Shown: positions 1-8,938, counted from the stretch's first letter. The stretch is 64,000 nucleotides of DNA from Betaproteobacteria bacterium (GCA_016716535.1 JADJWD010000002.1:620001-684000), one strand, 5' to 3'. Notes: a model not told the origin generated them from the sequence alone. Numbers and translations are program-made.

Positions 1-220
1 CGAAAGGGTCGACGTGGCCGAAGCCGCTGCACCTGCTGAAGCCGTCGAACCCGCTGAAGCCATCGAACCCGCCGAGGCCACCGAAACCACGGAAGCCGCT
101 CCGACCGAGGCGGCCGAAACGACCGAAACGGCCGAAACGGCCGAAGGCGCCGAACCCGACCGCAGCGCCGCCGCATCCGAGGCATCGAGCCCGTCCTTGA
201 ACAACGACATCCGCGCATGA
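1..220 (+). CDS. C-terminal tail of a protein entering from the left edge, probably ScpB
   Basis: The reading frame is open from the window edge, so the true start lies outside. The visible 70 or so residues are a low-complexity tail of alternating Ala, Glu, Pro and Thr with repeats of the type EPAEA, and no folded domain can be seen. The stop overlaps the rluB start as ATGA, so the two genes are translationally coupled. In many proteobacteria the gene just before rluB is scpB, whose product works with SMC/ScpA in chromosome segregation, and ScpB homologues often end in disordered tails. The ScpB assignment rests only on position. Confidence 0.4.
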   Translation, partial: ERVDVAEAAAPAEAVEPAEAIEPAEATETTEAAPTEAAETTETAETAEGAEPDRSAAASEASSPSLNNDIRA

Positions 221-2649
221 ATCCCGACGACGCCGACTCCTTGCCGCCCGCGCCCCCCGGCGCGGCCCCGGCTCCTGCCACGCACGACGAAGGCACCGAA
301 GGCGCCGCGCGCCGCCGCCGGCGCCCGCGCAAGCCGCGCAGCGACGCCGCTGCGCAGGGCGAAGGCGCGGCGTCCGCGTCGGGCAATTTCGCCGGCGCGA
401 CGACGCCGCGCGGTGAGGATGGCGGCGAGCACAGCGAGAACAGCGCCGCGCAGGGCGACAGCAGCGCAGGCGGTGCCGGTGCGGAAGGCACCGCCGGCGC
501 GCCTGCCGAAGGCGCGCGCGAGCGGCCGGGCCGCCGCGGCCGCAACCGGCGGCGAGGCCGCCGTGGCGGTGATCGCCATGAGGCGCCGGGCGGTGAAGGC
601 CAGGCGACCGCCGGCGATGCACCGCGCGGCGAGCTTGCCGAGGAAGTGTTTGCGCAGGTGCTGTCCGGCGTGTTCGACGAAGCGGCCGAAGTGGGCGCCG
701 AAGTGGGCGCCGAGGCGACCACCCACCCGTCCGGCGAAGAAGGCAGCGGCGCGAGAGCCGCAGAGGGCGCGCCGATCGTTGCTCTCGATCTCGACATCAG
801 CGCCGATGCCGATCCCGAAGCCGGCGACGTTCACGCGAGCGATGTCGAGGCCGCGGAGCCCGGTGCCCCTGCCGACGCGCCGCCGCGCAGCGACGTGGCG
901 ACCGGCGCCAACGAGCCTCAACGTCGCGTGCTCGCCCCCGAGCGCGACGCGCCGAAGCTGCACAAGGTGCTCGCGCAGGCCGGCGTCGGATCGCGTCGCG
1001 ATCTCGAGCAGATGATCGCCGAGGGCCGCGTCAGCGTGAACGGCGCGCCGGCGCACACCGGCCAGCGCATTTCGTTTGGTGACCGCATCGCCATCGACGG
1101 CAAGCCGGTGCGCGTGCGCATCGCGCCGCCGATGGCGCGTGTGCTGGCCTATCACAAGCCGGCCGGCGAGGTCGTCACGCACGACGACCCGCAGCAGCGC
1201 CCGACCGTCTTCCGCCGCCTGCCGAGGCTGCCGCAGGGCAAGTGGCAGTCGGTCGGCCGGCTGGACATCAACACCGAGGGCCTGCTGCTGTTCACCAACT
1301 CGGGTGAACTGGCCAACCAGCTGATGCACCCGCGCTTCGGCGTCGAGCGCGAGTACGCCGTGCGCTCGCTCGGCATGCTCGGCGAGGAAGCAAAGGCGCG
1401 CCTGCTCGAAGGCGTCGAGATCGAGGGCCAGCGCTGTGCCTTCAAGAGCATCGACGACGGCGGCGGCGAAGGCGCCAACCACTGGTACCGCGTCGTCATC
1501 ACCGAAGGCCGCAACCGCGAGGTCCGGCGGCTGTTCGAGGCGGCCGGCCACGCGGTGAGCCGGCTGATCCGCATCCGCTACGGCTCGATGGTGCTGCCGC
1601 GCGGCCTGAAGCGTGGCGCCTGGGTGGACCTGCCCGAAGGCGACGTGCGCGCGCTCAGGCGTCTCGCCGCGAAGCCGCAGGCGGCGCAAGCGGGGCCGTC
1701 GGCGCACGGGGGACAGCCTGGCGGCGCGAAGCGCGGCCCGGATGGCGAAGCGCGGCGCGGCCAAGGTCCCGGCGCGCGCGACGGCGCCGCGGGTGGCCCG
1801 CCGCGCCGCCGCGAAGGTCAACACGAAGGTCGCAAGGACCGCCGCCGTCAGGAAGGGCGCCATGAAGGGCGCCATGAAGGCCGTCATGAGAGCCCCGGGC
1901 ACGTCGACCCGCGCGAGCAGGCGCGGCTCGAGGCGCGCGAAGCGGCCTTCGAGCACGGGCCGCCGGCCGGGTACTTCGAACGCCAGGAGCGCGCGCAGCG
2001 GCAGGAACGGCTGCTCGTCACCGAGCGGCCGGCGAAAGGCCGACGCGCGCGCCGCGGCGGCGACGCGCTCGCCGATCCGACCCGCGCGCCGCACCCCGAG
2101 GAAGGGGACTTCGGCGCCATCCCGAACCCGCTGCAGCAGACGTTCGACAAGCGCGCGCTGCAGCAGGACCAGCGCGCGCAGCGCGGCCACGATCTGCACG
2201 ACGAAGGGCCGATCCCGAACCCGCTGCAGCAGACCTACGACAAGCGCGCGTTGCAGCGCGAGCGGCAGCCCAAGCGCGAGTACGCCGAGGACGGCCCGAT
2301 CCCCAACCCGCTGCAGCAGACCTTCGACAAGCGGTTCGCGCAAGGTGGTGGCGGCGGTGGTGGCGGTGGCGGCAACGGCCCTCGGCGGCGCGGCGCGGGC
2401 GCGGCGGGCCCCGGCGGCCCGGGGGGGCCGGGCGGCCCTGGCCGCGGCAAGGCCGGTGGCGGCAAAGGCCCCGGCAAGGCGGGCGCGAAAGGCGGCAAGA
2501 AGGGCGGCGGCAAGGCCGGCCGCGGAGCCGGCGCGGGCGCCGGTGGCCAGCCCGACCCGATGCGCACGTCGGTCGGCTACATCGGCGCCGATGCCTTCCT
2601 GCGCAAGGGCGCCGGAGGGCGCGGTGGCCGCGGCGGCCGGCAGCGCTAG
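217..2649 (+). CDS. rluB: 23S rRNA pseudouridine synthase RluB with long disordered extensions
   Basis: An 810-residue RluB/RsuA-family pseudouridine synthase, expected to isomerise U2605 of 23S rRNA. Only about residues 245-490 are the conserved enzyme. An S4 RNA-binding domain starts at LHKVLAQAGVGSRR (about 246-295) and the catalytic motif GRLDINTEG holds the nucleophile Asp350. Before it lie about 240 residues rich in Ala, Gly, Glu and Arg. After it lie over 300 residues rich in Arg, Gly and Lys. The C-terminal part carries three copies of IPNPLQQT(F/Y)DKR and a poly-Gly run. Typical RluB proteins are about 290-350 residues, so this one is unusually long. It overlaps the upstream gene by 4 bp. 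Confidence 0.93.
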   Translation: MNPDDADSLPPAPPGAAPAPATHDEGTEGAARRRRRPRKPRSDAAAQGEGAASASGNFAGATTPRGEDGGEHSENSAAQGDSSAGGAGAEGTAGAPAEGARERPGRRGRNRRRGRRGGDRHEAPGGEGQATAGDAPRGELAEEVFAQVLSGVFDEAAEVGAEVGAEATTHPSGEEGSGARAAEGAPIVALDLDISADADPEAGDVHASDVEAAEPGAPADAPPRSDVATGANEPQRRVLAPERDAPKLHKVLAQAGVGSRRDLEQMIAEGRVSVNGAPAHTGQRISFGDRIAIDGKPVRVRIAPPMARVLAYHKPAGEVVTHDDPQQRPTVFRRLPRLPQGKWQSVGRLDINTEGLLLFTNSGELANQLMHPRFGVEREYAVRSLGMLGEEAKARLLEGVEIEGQRCAFKSIDDGGGEGANHWYRVVITEGRNREVRRLFEAAGHAVSRLIRIRYGSMVLPRGLKRGAWVDLPEGDVRALRRLAAKPQAAQAGPSAHGGQPGGAKRGPDGEARRGQGPGARDGAAGGPPRRREGQHEGRKDRRRQEGRHEGRHEGRHESPGHVDPREQARLEAREAAFEHGPPAGYFERQERAQRQERLLVTERPAKGRRARRGGDALADPTRAPHPEEGDFGAIPNPLQQTFDKRALQQDQRAQRGHDLHDEGPIPNPLQQTYDKRALQRERQPKREYAEDGPIPNPLQQTFDKRFAQGGGGGGGGGGNGPRRRGAGAAGPGGPGGPGGPGRGKAGGGKGPGKAGAKGGKKGGGKAGRGAGAGAGGQPDPMRTSVGYIGADAFLRKGAGGRGGRGGRQR
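2116..2335 (+). repeat. Three in-frame repeats encoding IPNPLQQT(F/Y)DKR in rluB
   Basis: Near-identical 13-residue units start at about nt 2116, 2209 and 2293 (residues about 634, 665 and 693). They are spaced by about 30 residues of charged linker, and a poly-Gly stretch follows the last. DNA between units differs at third positions (ttcgac, tacgac), so the peptide rather than the DNA is conserved. This looks like a short linear binding motif presented in multiple copies. Confidence 0.85.
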
Positions 2650-2673
2650 GTCGGGCCGCACAACACCCGCCGC

Positions 2674-2679
2674 TAGAAT
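2674..2679 (+). promoter_or_regulatory. Candidate -10 element for ndk
   Basis: The hexamer TAGAAT lies 40 bp before the ndk start in the short rluB-ndk gap. The same hexamer precedes other genes in this window. The -35 position is not convincing. Confidence 0.4.
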
Positions 2680-2718
2680 GAGCGGCTCTGCAAGTTCTTG
2701 ATTCAGGAGTCTTTTTTC

Positions 2719-3144
2719 ATGGCCGTCGAACGCACCCTGTCGATCATCAAGCCCGATGCCGTGGCCAAGAACGTGATCGGCCAGATCTATGCCCGCTTCG
2801 AGGGCGCCGGCCTCAAGGTCATCGCCGCGAAGATGGCGCACCTGTCGCGCGGCGAGGCCGAGGCGTTCTACGCCGTGCACAAGGCGCGCCCGTTCTTCGC
2901 CGACCTCGTGAAGTTCATGATCTCCGGCCCGGTGATGATCCAGGTGCTCGAAGGTGAAGGCGCGATCGCCAAGAACCGCGAGCTGATGGGCGCCACCGAT
3001 CCGAAGAAGGCCGACAAGGGCACGATCCGGGCCGACTTCGCCGACAGCATCGACGCCAATGCCGTGCACGGCTCGGACGCGCCGGAGACGGCGGCAGTCG
3101 AAGTCGCGTTCTTCTTCCCCGGCATGAACGTCTACTCGCGCTGA
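2719..3144 (+). CDS. ndk: Nucleoside diphosphate kinase
   Basis: Transfers the gamma phosphate of ATP to nucleoside diphosphates through a phosphohistidine, balancing NTP and dNTP pools in the cytosol. The 141-residue length is the family norm. The active-site motif NAVHGSD places the phosphorylated residue at His117, and the N-terminal ERTLSIIKPDAV is diagnostic. The ATG at 2719 was chosen over an in-frame ATT-type start at 2698 because a CAGGAG ribosome site lies 9-14 bp upstream and the family begins with MAxERTLSIIKPD. rlmN follows 24 bp downstream, as in other Burkholderiales. Confidence 0.97.
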   Translation: MAVERTLSIIKPDAVAKNVIGQIYARFEGAGLKVIAAKMAHLSRGEAEAFYAVHKARPFFADLVKFMISGPVMIQVLEGEGAIAKNRELMGATDPKKADKGTIRADFADSIDANAVHGSDAPETAAVEVAFFFPGMNVYSR

Positions 3145-3168
3145 CCGGCGCGAGGGCGGAACGCACCC

Positions 3169-4347
3169 ATGGCCGTCAATCTGCTCGACTTCGACCTCGA
3201 GGGGCTGGCGGCATGGTGCGAGTCGCAAGGCGAGAAGCGCTTTCGCGCCGTGCAGCTGTTCCGCTGGATCCACCAGAAGGGCGAAGCCGACTTCGCGGCG
3301 ATGAGCGACCTCGCGAAGTCGCTGCGCGACAAGCTCGTCGCCAGCGCCGAGGTGCGCGCGCTGCCGGTGCTGAGTGAACAGCGCTCGGCCGACGGCACCG
3401 TCAAGTGGCTCTTCGACGTCGGCGGGGGCAATGCCGTCGAGACGGTGTTCATCCCCGAAGAAGACCGCGGCACGCTGTGCGTCTCGTCGCAGGCCGGCTG
3501 TGCGGTGGGCTGCCGCTTCTGCTCGACCGGCCACCAGGGCTTCAGCCGCAACCTCGCCACCGGCGAGATCGTCGCGCAGTTGTGGCACGCCGAGCATCGC
3601 CTGCGCAAGGAGCTTGGCCTGGCGGCGGGCGAACGGGCCATCGACAACGTCGTGATGATGGGCATGGGCGAGCCGCTGCAGAACTATGCGGCGCTCGTGC
3701 CGGCGCTGCGCACGATGCTGGACGACCACGGCTATGGCCTTTCGCGCCGGCGCGTCACCGTGTCGACCTCGGGCGTCGTGCCGATGATCGACCGGCTCGC
3801 CGAAGATTGCCCGGTGGCGCTGGCCGTGTCGCTGCACGCGCCCGACGACGCGCTGCGCGACTCGCTCGTGCCGCTGAACCGCAAGTACCCGCTGGCCGGA
3901 CTGCTGGCCGCCTGCGCGCGCTACCTGCCGCGTGCACCGCGCGACTTCATCACCTTCGAGTACTGCATGCTCGACGGCGTCAACGACAGCGACGAGCAGG
4001 CGCACGCTCTCGTGCGCCTCGTCTCGGGCGAAGGGCCGGCGCGGGTGCGCGTGCCGTGCAAGTTCAACCTCATTCCGTTCAACCCGTTCCCGGCCTCGGG
4101 GCTGACGCGTTCGCCGCGTGAGCGCGTGGCCGCGTTCGCGGCCATCCTGCAGGGCGCGGGCATCGTGACGACGGTGCGCAGGACGCGCGGCGACGACATC
4201 GACGCGGCCTGCGGCCAGCTCGCCGGCGAAGTGCTCGACCGCACGCAGGCGGCAAGGCGGCTCGCCGAGCGGCGCCGCGTCGTGCCGATCGTCGTCGCGT
4301 CGGCCCGTGCCGTCGGGCGCGGCGGCCACGCCGGGAGCCTGGTTTGA
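3169..4347 (+). CDS. rlmN: Dual-specificity 23S rRNA/tRNA adenine-C2 methyltransferase RlmN
   Basis: A radical SAM enzyme that methylates C2 of A2503 in 23S rRNA and A37 of some tRNAs, improving decoding fidelity. At 392 residues it is normal length. The cluster-binding CxxxCxxC is Cys111, Cys115 and Cys118. The two chemistry cysteines are visible: Cys104 in GTLCVSSQ and Cys348 in DDIDAACGQLAG, the latter being the one methylated in the family mechanism. The last bases overlap the pilW start. It sits between ndk and pilW, a common order in beta- and gammaproteobacteria. Confidence 0.96.
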   Translation: MAVNLLDFDLEGLAAWCESQGEKRFRAVQLFRWIHQKGEADFAAMSDLAKSLRDKLVASAEVRALPVLSEQRSADGTVKWLFDVGGGNAVETVFIPEEDRGTLCVSSQAGCAVGCRFCSTGHQGFSRNLATGEIVAQLWHAEHRLRKELGLAAGERAIDNVVMMGMGEPLQNYAALVPALRTMLDDHGYGLSRRRVTVSTSGVVPMIDRLAEDCPVALAVSLHAPDDALRDSLVPLNRKYPLAGLLAACARYLPRAPRDFITFEYCMLDGVNDSDEQAHALVRLVSGEGPARVRVPCKFNLIPFNPFPASGLTRSPRERVAAFAAILQGAGIVTTVRRTRGDDIDAACGQLAGEVLDRTQAARRLAERRRVVPIVVASARAVGRGGHAGSLV

Positions 4348-5204
4348 AGAAGCTGTTCGCGGCAACGCACGCGGCGCCGTTCGTGGTGCTCACCGCCACG
4401 TTGGCCATCACCTTGACCGGCTGTGCCGGCCCTGGCGCGAGCCAGGGCGCCGGGACGGCACCGGTGTCCAGCGCGGAGAGCGGCGCGCCCAGTGGCACGG
4501 CCGCGCCGAACCCCGGCGACGCGGCCAACGCCGAGCGGCGCGCGCGCGTGCGGCTGGAACTCGCGGCGCTGTACTTCAGCCGCGGCCAGAGCACCACGGC
4601 GCTCGACGAGCTGAAGCTCGCGCTTGCCGCCAAACCCGACCTGCCCGAGGCGCACAGCCTGCGCGGCCTGGTCTACGCCAGCCTCGGCCAGCCGGCGGTC
4701 GCCGAAGAGGCGTTCAAGCGCGCGCTCGAGCTCAACCCGCGCGACGGCGACACGATGCACAACTTCGGCTGGTTCCTTTGCCAGCAGCGCCGCTACGACG
4801 AGGCCGAGGCGACCTTCCAGCGCGCCTCCGCGCTGCCCGGCTACGGCGAGGTGCAGCGCACGCTGCTGGCGCGTGGCGTGTGCCAGGCGCGCGCCGGCCG
4901 CTGGGCCGAGGCCGAACGCACGCTGTCGCGCTCGTACGAGCTCGACCCGGCCAATCCGGTGACGGCCTACAACCTCGCCGACGTGCTGCTGCGCCGCGGC
5001 GAGCTGGAGCGGGCGCGCTTCTACGTGCGCCGCATCAACCAGGTGCCCGAGCAGGTCACCGCGCAAAGCCTGTGGCTGGCCGCGCGCATCGAGCGGCGGC
5101 TGGGCCACCTGGAAGGCGTGCAGGACTTCGGCCGCCAGCTGCGTGAGCGCTTCCCGCAGTCGCCCGAGACGCTGCAGTTCGAGCGCGGCCGCTTCGACGA
5201 CTGA
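4344..5204 (+). CDS. pilW: Type IV pilus biogenesis lipoprotein PilW/PilF (TPR)
   Basis: A 286-residue lipoprotein with signal peptide and lipobox (LTGC, Cys about 27), followed by a short linker and repeated tetratricopeptide units through about residue 270, for example the LYFSRGQSTTALDELK and LRGLVYASLGQPAVAEEA regions. In pseudomonads and Neisseria the homologue (PilF/PilW) is the outer membrane pilotin that allows PilQ secretin oligomerisation. The start is TTG at 4344 overlapping the rlmN stop. This frame gives the complete signal peptide MKKLFAAT. The rlmN-pilW-rodZ-ispG order is conserved, so cotranscription is likely. Confidence 0.88.
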   Translation: MKKLFAATHAAPFVVLTATLAITLTGCAGPGASQGAGTAPVSSAESGAPSGTAAPNPGDAANAERRARVRLELAALYFSRGQSTTALDELKLALAAKPDLPEAHSLRGLVYASLGQPAVAEEAFKRALELNPRDGDTMHNFGWFLCQQRRYDEAEATFQRASALPGYGEVQRTLLARGVCQARAGRWAEAERTLSRSYELDPANPVTAYNLADVLLRRGELERARFYVRRINQVPEQVTAQSLWLAARIERRLGHLEGVQDFGRQLRERFPQSPETLQFERGRFDD

Positions 5205-5217
5205 CGCCGCGTTCGTC

Positions 5218-6216
5218 ATGCCGCCCCCCGACACGATGGACGACACGGCCCGCACCGACCCCGGCGCCGCCCGGCGCGACGAGCCGAGCGCCGGCGCGCT
5301 GCTGCGCGCGGCGCGCGAGCGCCAGGGCATGCACATCGCCACGCTCGCCGCGGCGATCAAGGTGACGCCGCGCAAGCTCGAGGCGCTCGAGCGCGACCGC
5401 TGGGACGAACTGCCCGGCCCGACCTTCACGCGCGCACTCGCGCAGGCCGTCTGCCGCGCACTGAAGACCGACCCGCAGCCGGTGATGGAACTGCTGCCGG
5501 CGGCCGACACGTCGATGCTCGACAGCACCTTCGGCGCGATCAACGAGCCTTTCGTCGGCCCCGGTGGCCGCGAGCCGGGGCTGCGCGGCTGGATCCCGCG
5601 CGGGCCGTGGCTGATCGCGGCGATCGTGCTGCTCGTGGCCGCGGCGCTGGTCATCTGGCTGCCGGCGGGCTTCGTCGGCCGCATGCTTTCGGGGGTTTCG
5701 GGCTCCACCTCGGGCGCCGCGTCGGTGGGCGAGGGTGCCGAAACGCCGGCGACCGGCGCCACAGCGGGCGCAGGCGGTGCGGGGGGTCCGGTGACGGTGC
5801 CGCTGGGCGGAAGCACCGGAGGCACCGCTGGCGCCGGAGGCATCGGCGGCGCGGCGCCCGCAACCCCGCCCGCCACAGCGACCACGACGGCGACCACGGT
5901 TCCCGGCACGCGCCCCGCCGCCGACGCGCCGGCGGCGGCGACAGCATCCGCCAGCCCGACCGCCGAGGCGGCGCTGCCCGCCGGCGAACTGGTCATCCAA
6001 TGCAACGCCCGCTCGTGGGTCGAAGTGATCGACGCACGCGGCCGCGTGCTGCTGTCGCGCAACATCGAGGCCGGTGAATCGATCGGCCTGGACGGCGCGC
6101 CGCCGCTGCAGGTGGTGGTCGGCAACGCCGCCGCGACGCAGGTGTCGTACAAGGGCAAGCCGGTCGAGGTGGAAGCGCGCGCGCGCGACAACGTCGCCCG
6201 CTTCGAGTTGAGGTAA
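5218..6216 (+). CDS. rodZ: RodZ-like cytoskeleton/cell-shape protein (HTH, TM, DUF4115)
   Basis: About 332 residues. A cytoplasmic HTH_25 domain (GALLRAARERQGMHIATLA, about 25-90) is followed by one membrane helix (about 127-147, IAAIVLLVAAALVIW). Next comes a 110-residue Gly/Ala/Thr/Pro linker, then a C-terminal DUF4115 domain (from GELVIQCNARSWVEV). RodZ anchors MreB filaments to the inner membrane in rod-shaped cells. ATG 5218 is chosen because the frame upstream runs into pilW; ATG 5236 is an alternative. Neither has a clear ribosome site. Placement before ispG matches other proteobacteria. Confidence 0.85.
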   Translation: MPPPDTMDDTARTDPGAARRDEPSAGALLRAARERQGMHIATLAAAIKVTPRKLEALERDRWDELPGPTFTRALAQAVCRALKTDPQPVMELLPAADTSMLDSTFGAINEPFVGPGGREPGLRGWIPRGPWLIAAIVLLVAAALVIWLPAGFVGRMLSGVSGSTSGAASVGEGAETPATGATAGAGGAGGPVTVPLGGSTGGTAGAGGIGGAAPATPPATATTTATTVPGTRPAADAPAAATASASPTAEAALPAGELVIQCNARSWVEVIDARGRVLLSRNIEAGESIGLDGAPPLQVVVGNAAATQVSYKGKPVEVEARARDNVARFELR

Positions 6217-6219
6217 GCG

Positions 6220-7500
6220 ATGAACGCCCCCGAGCAGACCGATCGCCTCACCGCCTTCGAGCCCATCGCGGTGGCGCAGCCCGCGCCGCGCCGCTCGCGC
6301 CAGGCCACGGTGCGCTGGGGCAGCCGCGTCGTCACCGTCGGCGGCGACGCGCCGGTGCGCGTGCAGTCGATGACCAACACCGACACGGTCGATGTGATCG
6401 GCACCGCGATCCAGGTGAAGGAACTCGCGCAGGCGGGCTCCGAGCTCGTGCGCATCACCGTCAACACGCCCGAGGCGGCGGCGGCGGTGCCGGCGATCCG
6501 CGAGCAGCTCGATCGCATGGGCATCGACGTGCCGCTGGTCGGTGACTTCCACTACAACGGCCACCGCCTGCTGACCGAGTTCCCGGCCATGGCGCAGGCG
6601 CTCTCCAAGTACCGCATCAACCCGGGCAACGTCGGCAAGGGCGACAAGAAGGACCGCCAGTTCGCGATGATGGTCGAGGCGGCCATCAAGCACGACAAGG
6701 CGGTGCGCATCGGCGTCAACTGGGGCAGCCTCGACCAGGAACTTCTCGCCGCGCTGATGGACGAGAACGCCAAGCGCGCACAGCCCGCCGATGCCAAGCA
6801 GGTGATGTACCACGCGCTCGTGCAAAGCGCGCTCGGCTCGGCCGCCTATGCGCGCGAGCTGGGGCTGGACGCGAACCAGATCATCATCAGCTGCAAGGTC
6901 AGCGGCGTGCAGGACCTGATCTCGGTCTATCGGGCGCTGGCGGTGCGCTGCGACTACGCGCTGCACCTCGGCCTCACCGAAGCGGGCATGGGCACCAAGG
7001 GCACGGTGGCCAGCGCCACCGCACTCGGCGTGCTGCTGCAGGAAGGCATCGGCGACACGATCCGCGTCAGCCTCACGCCGCAGCCCGGCGAGGCGCGCAC
7101 GCAGGAAGTGGTCGTCGCGCTCGAGGTGCTGCAAAGCCTCGGGCTGCGAACGTTCAATCCGAGCGTCACCGCCTGCCCCGGCTGCGGGCGCACGACGAGC
7201 ACGACGTTCCAGGAACTGGCCAAGCAGATCGACGACTTCCTGCGCGCGCAGATGCCGGTGTGGAAGAGCCGCTACCCGGGCGTCGAGACCCTGAAGGTCG
7301 CGGTGATGGGCTGCATCGTCAACGGCCCCGGCGAGAGCAAGCACGCCGACATCGGCATCAGCCTGCCCGGCACCGGCGAGGCGCCGGCCGCGCCGGTGTT
7401 CATCGACGGCCAGAAGGCGTTGACGCTGCGCGGCGAGGGCATCGCCGCCGAGTTCCACAAGATCGTCGAGAACTACATCGAGCGGCGCTTCGGGGCATAG
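6220..7500 (+). CDS. ispG: 4-hydroxy-3-methylbut-2-enyl diphosphate synthase (flavodoxin)
   Basis: Converts MEcPP to HMBPP in the penultimate step of the MEP isoprenoid pathway, using a [4Fe-4S] cluster. At 426 residues it is typical of the beta/gamma form. Cluster ligands Cys319 and Cys322 lie in ACPGCGRTTS and Cys365 in MGCIVNGPGE. The N-terminal TIM-barrel signature VRVQSMTNTDTVD is present. It starts 3 bp after the rodZ stop, indicating one transcript. dxr and uppS, which supply and use the same pathway, lie elsewhere in this window. Confidence 0.97.
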   Translation: MNAPEQTDRLTAFEPIAVAQPAPRRSRQATVRWGSRVVTVGGDAPVRVQSMTNTDTVDVIGTAIQVKELAQAGSELVRITVNTPEAAAAVPAIREQLDRMGIDVPLVGDFHYNGHRLLTEFPAMAQALSKYRINPGNVGKGDKKDRQFAMMVEAAIKHDKAVRIGVNWGSLDQELLAALMDENAKRAQPADAKQVMYHALVQSALGSAAYARELGLDANQIIISCKVSGVQDLISVYRALAVRCDYALHLGLTEAGMGTKGTVASATALGVLLQEGIGDTIRVSLTPQPGEARTQEVVVALEVLQSLGLRTFNPSVTACPGCGRTTSTTFQELAKQIDDFLRAQMPVWKSRYPGVETLKVAVMGCIVNGPGESKHADIGISLPGTGEAPAAPVFIDGQKALTLRGEGIAAEFHKIVENYIERRFGA

Positions 7501-7562
7501 ACCCCCATCAGCGGCCCGGCCAAGCCGGATCCGCGGCGGCCGCTGAAATCGGAGCAAACGAG

Positions 7563-8867
7563 TTGGCAGAGAAGCTGGTTGCCGTCAAGGGCATGAACGA
7601 CCTGCTGCCCGAGGCGGCGGCGACCTGGGAGTGGGTGGAGTCGCGCCTGCGCGATGTGCTTGCGCGCTGGGGCTACCGCAACATGCGCACGCCGATCGTC
7701 GAGCCGACGGCGCTGTTCGTGCGCGGCATCGGCGAGGTGACCGACATCGTCGAGAAGGAGATGTTCTCCTGGACCGACGCGATGAACGGCGACGCGCTGA
7801 CGCTGCGCCCCGAGGCCACCGCGGGCATGGTGCGCGCGGTGATCGAGCACAACGCGCTGTACAACGGGCCGCTGCGCGTGTGGCAGATGGGGCCGATGTA
7901 CCGCCACGAGCGGCCGCAGAAGGGCCGCCAGCGCGAGTTCAACCAGCTCGACGTCGAGGCCTTCGGCTGGCCGGGGCCGGACGTCGATGCCGAGTTGATC
8001 CTGATGCTGCGCGCGATGTGGCGCGAACTCGGGCTCGTCGAAGGCCGGCACGTCACGCTCGAGATCAACTGCCTCGGCCAGCCCGAGGAGCGCGAAAAGC
8101 ACCGCGCGGCGCTGATCGCGCACTTCGAGCGCCACGCCGACGTGCTCGACGAAGACGCGAAGCGGCGCCTGCACACGAACCCGCTGCGCATCCTCGACAC
8201 CAAGAACCCGGCGATGGCCGCCGTCGTCGACGCCGCGCCGAAGCTGATCGACTTCCTCGGGCCCGAGTCGCGCGCGCACTTCGACGGCCTGCGCGCGCTG
8301 CTCGATGCGGCGGGGCTCGCGTACACCGTGAGCCCCCGCCTCGTGCGCGGGCTCGACTACTACGGCCTGACCGTGTTCGAGTGGACGAGCACGCTGCTCG
8401 GCGCGCAGAGCACGGTGTGCGGCGGCGGCCGCTACGACCGGCTCGTCGAGACGCTCGGCGGCAAGCCGGCGCCGGGCATCGGCTTCGGCATGGGGCTCGA
8501 GCGGCTGCTGCTGATCCTCGCCGCGGCGGGCATCGAGGCGCCGGCCGCCGCACCCGACGCCTACGCGGTGGTGCCCGACGCGGCGGCGATGCCGCGCGTG
8601 CTGCCCCTCGTGGCCGCGCTGCGCGAGCGCGGGCTGGCGATCGTCATGCACGCCGCGGCGAAGGAAGGTCCGGGCAGCATGAAGAGCCAGTTCAAGCGCG
8701 CCGACGCGAGCGGCGCGCGCGTTGCGCTCGTCTTCGGCGCCGACGAACTCGCGCAGGGCATGGTCGCCGTCAAGCCCCTGCGTGACGCCGCGGCGGCGCA
8801 GCGCACGCTGCCGCTGGCCGACCTCGACGCGCTCGTCGCGGCGCTGCGCGTGTCACTGCACCCGTAA
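7563..8867 (+). CDS. hisS: Histidyl-tRNA synthetase
   Basis: Class II aminoacyl-tRNA synthetase charging tRNA-His, 434 residues. The start motif AVKGMNDLLP, motif 2 (MYRHERPQKGRQREFNQ), the histidine-specific segments RGLDYYGLTVFEW and GGGRYDRL, and a C-terminal anticodon-binding domain are all present. The start is TTG at 7563 with GGAG 9-12 bp upstream. The frame is open further upstream but overlaps ispG, and homologues begin just before KLVAVKGMNDLLP. Separate from the paralogous hisZ further on. Confidence 0.96.
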   Translation: MAEKLVAVKGMNDLLPEAAATWEWVESRLRDVLARWGYRNMRTPIVEPTALFVRGIGEVTDIVEKEMFSWTDAMNGDALTLRPEATAGMVRAVIEHNALYNGPLRVWQMGPMYRHERPQKGRQREFNQLDVEAFGWPGPDVDAELILMLRAMWRELGLVEGRHVTLEINCLGQPEEREKHRAALIAHFERHADVLDEDAKRRLHTNPLRILDTKNPAMAAVVDAAPKLIDFLGPESRAHFDGLRALLDAAGLAYTVSPRLVRGLDYYGLTVFEWTSTLLGAQSTVCGGGRYDRLVETLGGKPAPGIGFGMGLERLLLILAAAGIEAPAAAPDAYAVVPDAAAMPRVLPLVAALRERGLAIVMHAAAKEGPGSMKSQFKRADASGARVALVFGADELAQGMVAVKPLRDAAAAQRTLPLADLDALVAALRVSLHP

Positions 8868-8875
8868 GCGCAAGA

Positions 8876-8881
8876 GATAAT
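8876..8881 (+). promoter_or_regulatory. Candidate -10 element for yfgM
   Basis: GATAAT lies about 60 bp before the start of the next gene, just after hisS, and is followed by a T-rich stretch (CTTTTTTCG). No good -35 is seen. It may give yfgM-bamB-der its own promoter. Confidence 0.35.
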
Positions 8882-8938
8882 CCGCCGCTTTTTTCGCCCC
8901 CTCGCGTCCCCTCCAGCGCTCCCTTCTCGATTGCCGCC

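Noticed and set aside
2340..2560. G/C-rich tract at the rluB 3' end as a simple-sequence phase-variation site
   Set aside because: The Gly codons are mixed GGT/GGC with few long homopolymers, and the frame is intact; ordinary Gly-rich coding is enough.
3921..7557. Very long open frames on the minus strand opposite rlmN, pilW, rodZ and ispG, and similar ones opposite der, hflX, rnr, bamA and the symporter
   Set aside because: They lie exactly opposite well-recognised genes, have Arg/Ala/His-rich composition expected from high third-position GC, and show no domain or motif.
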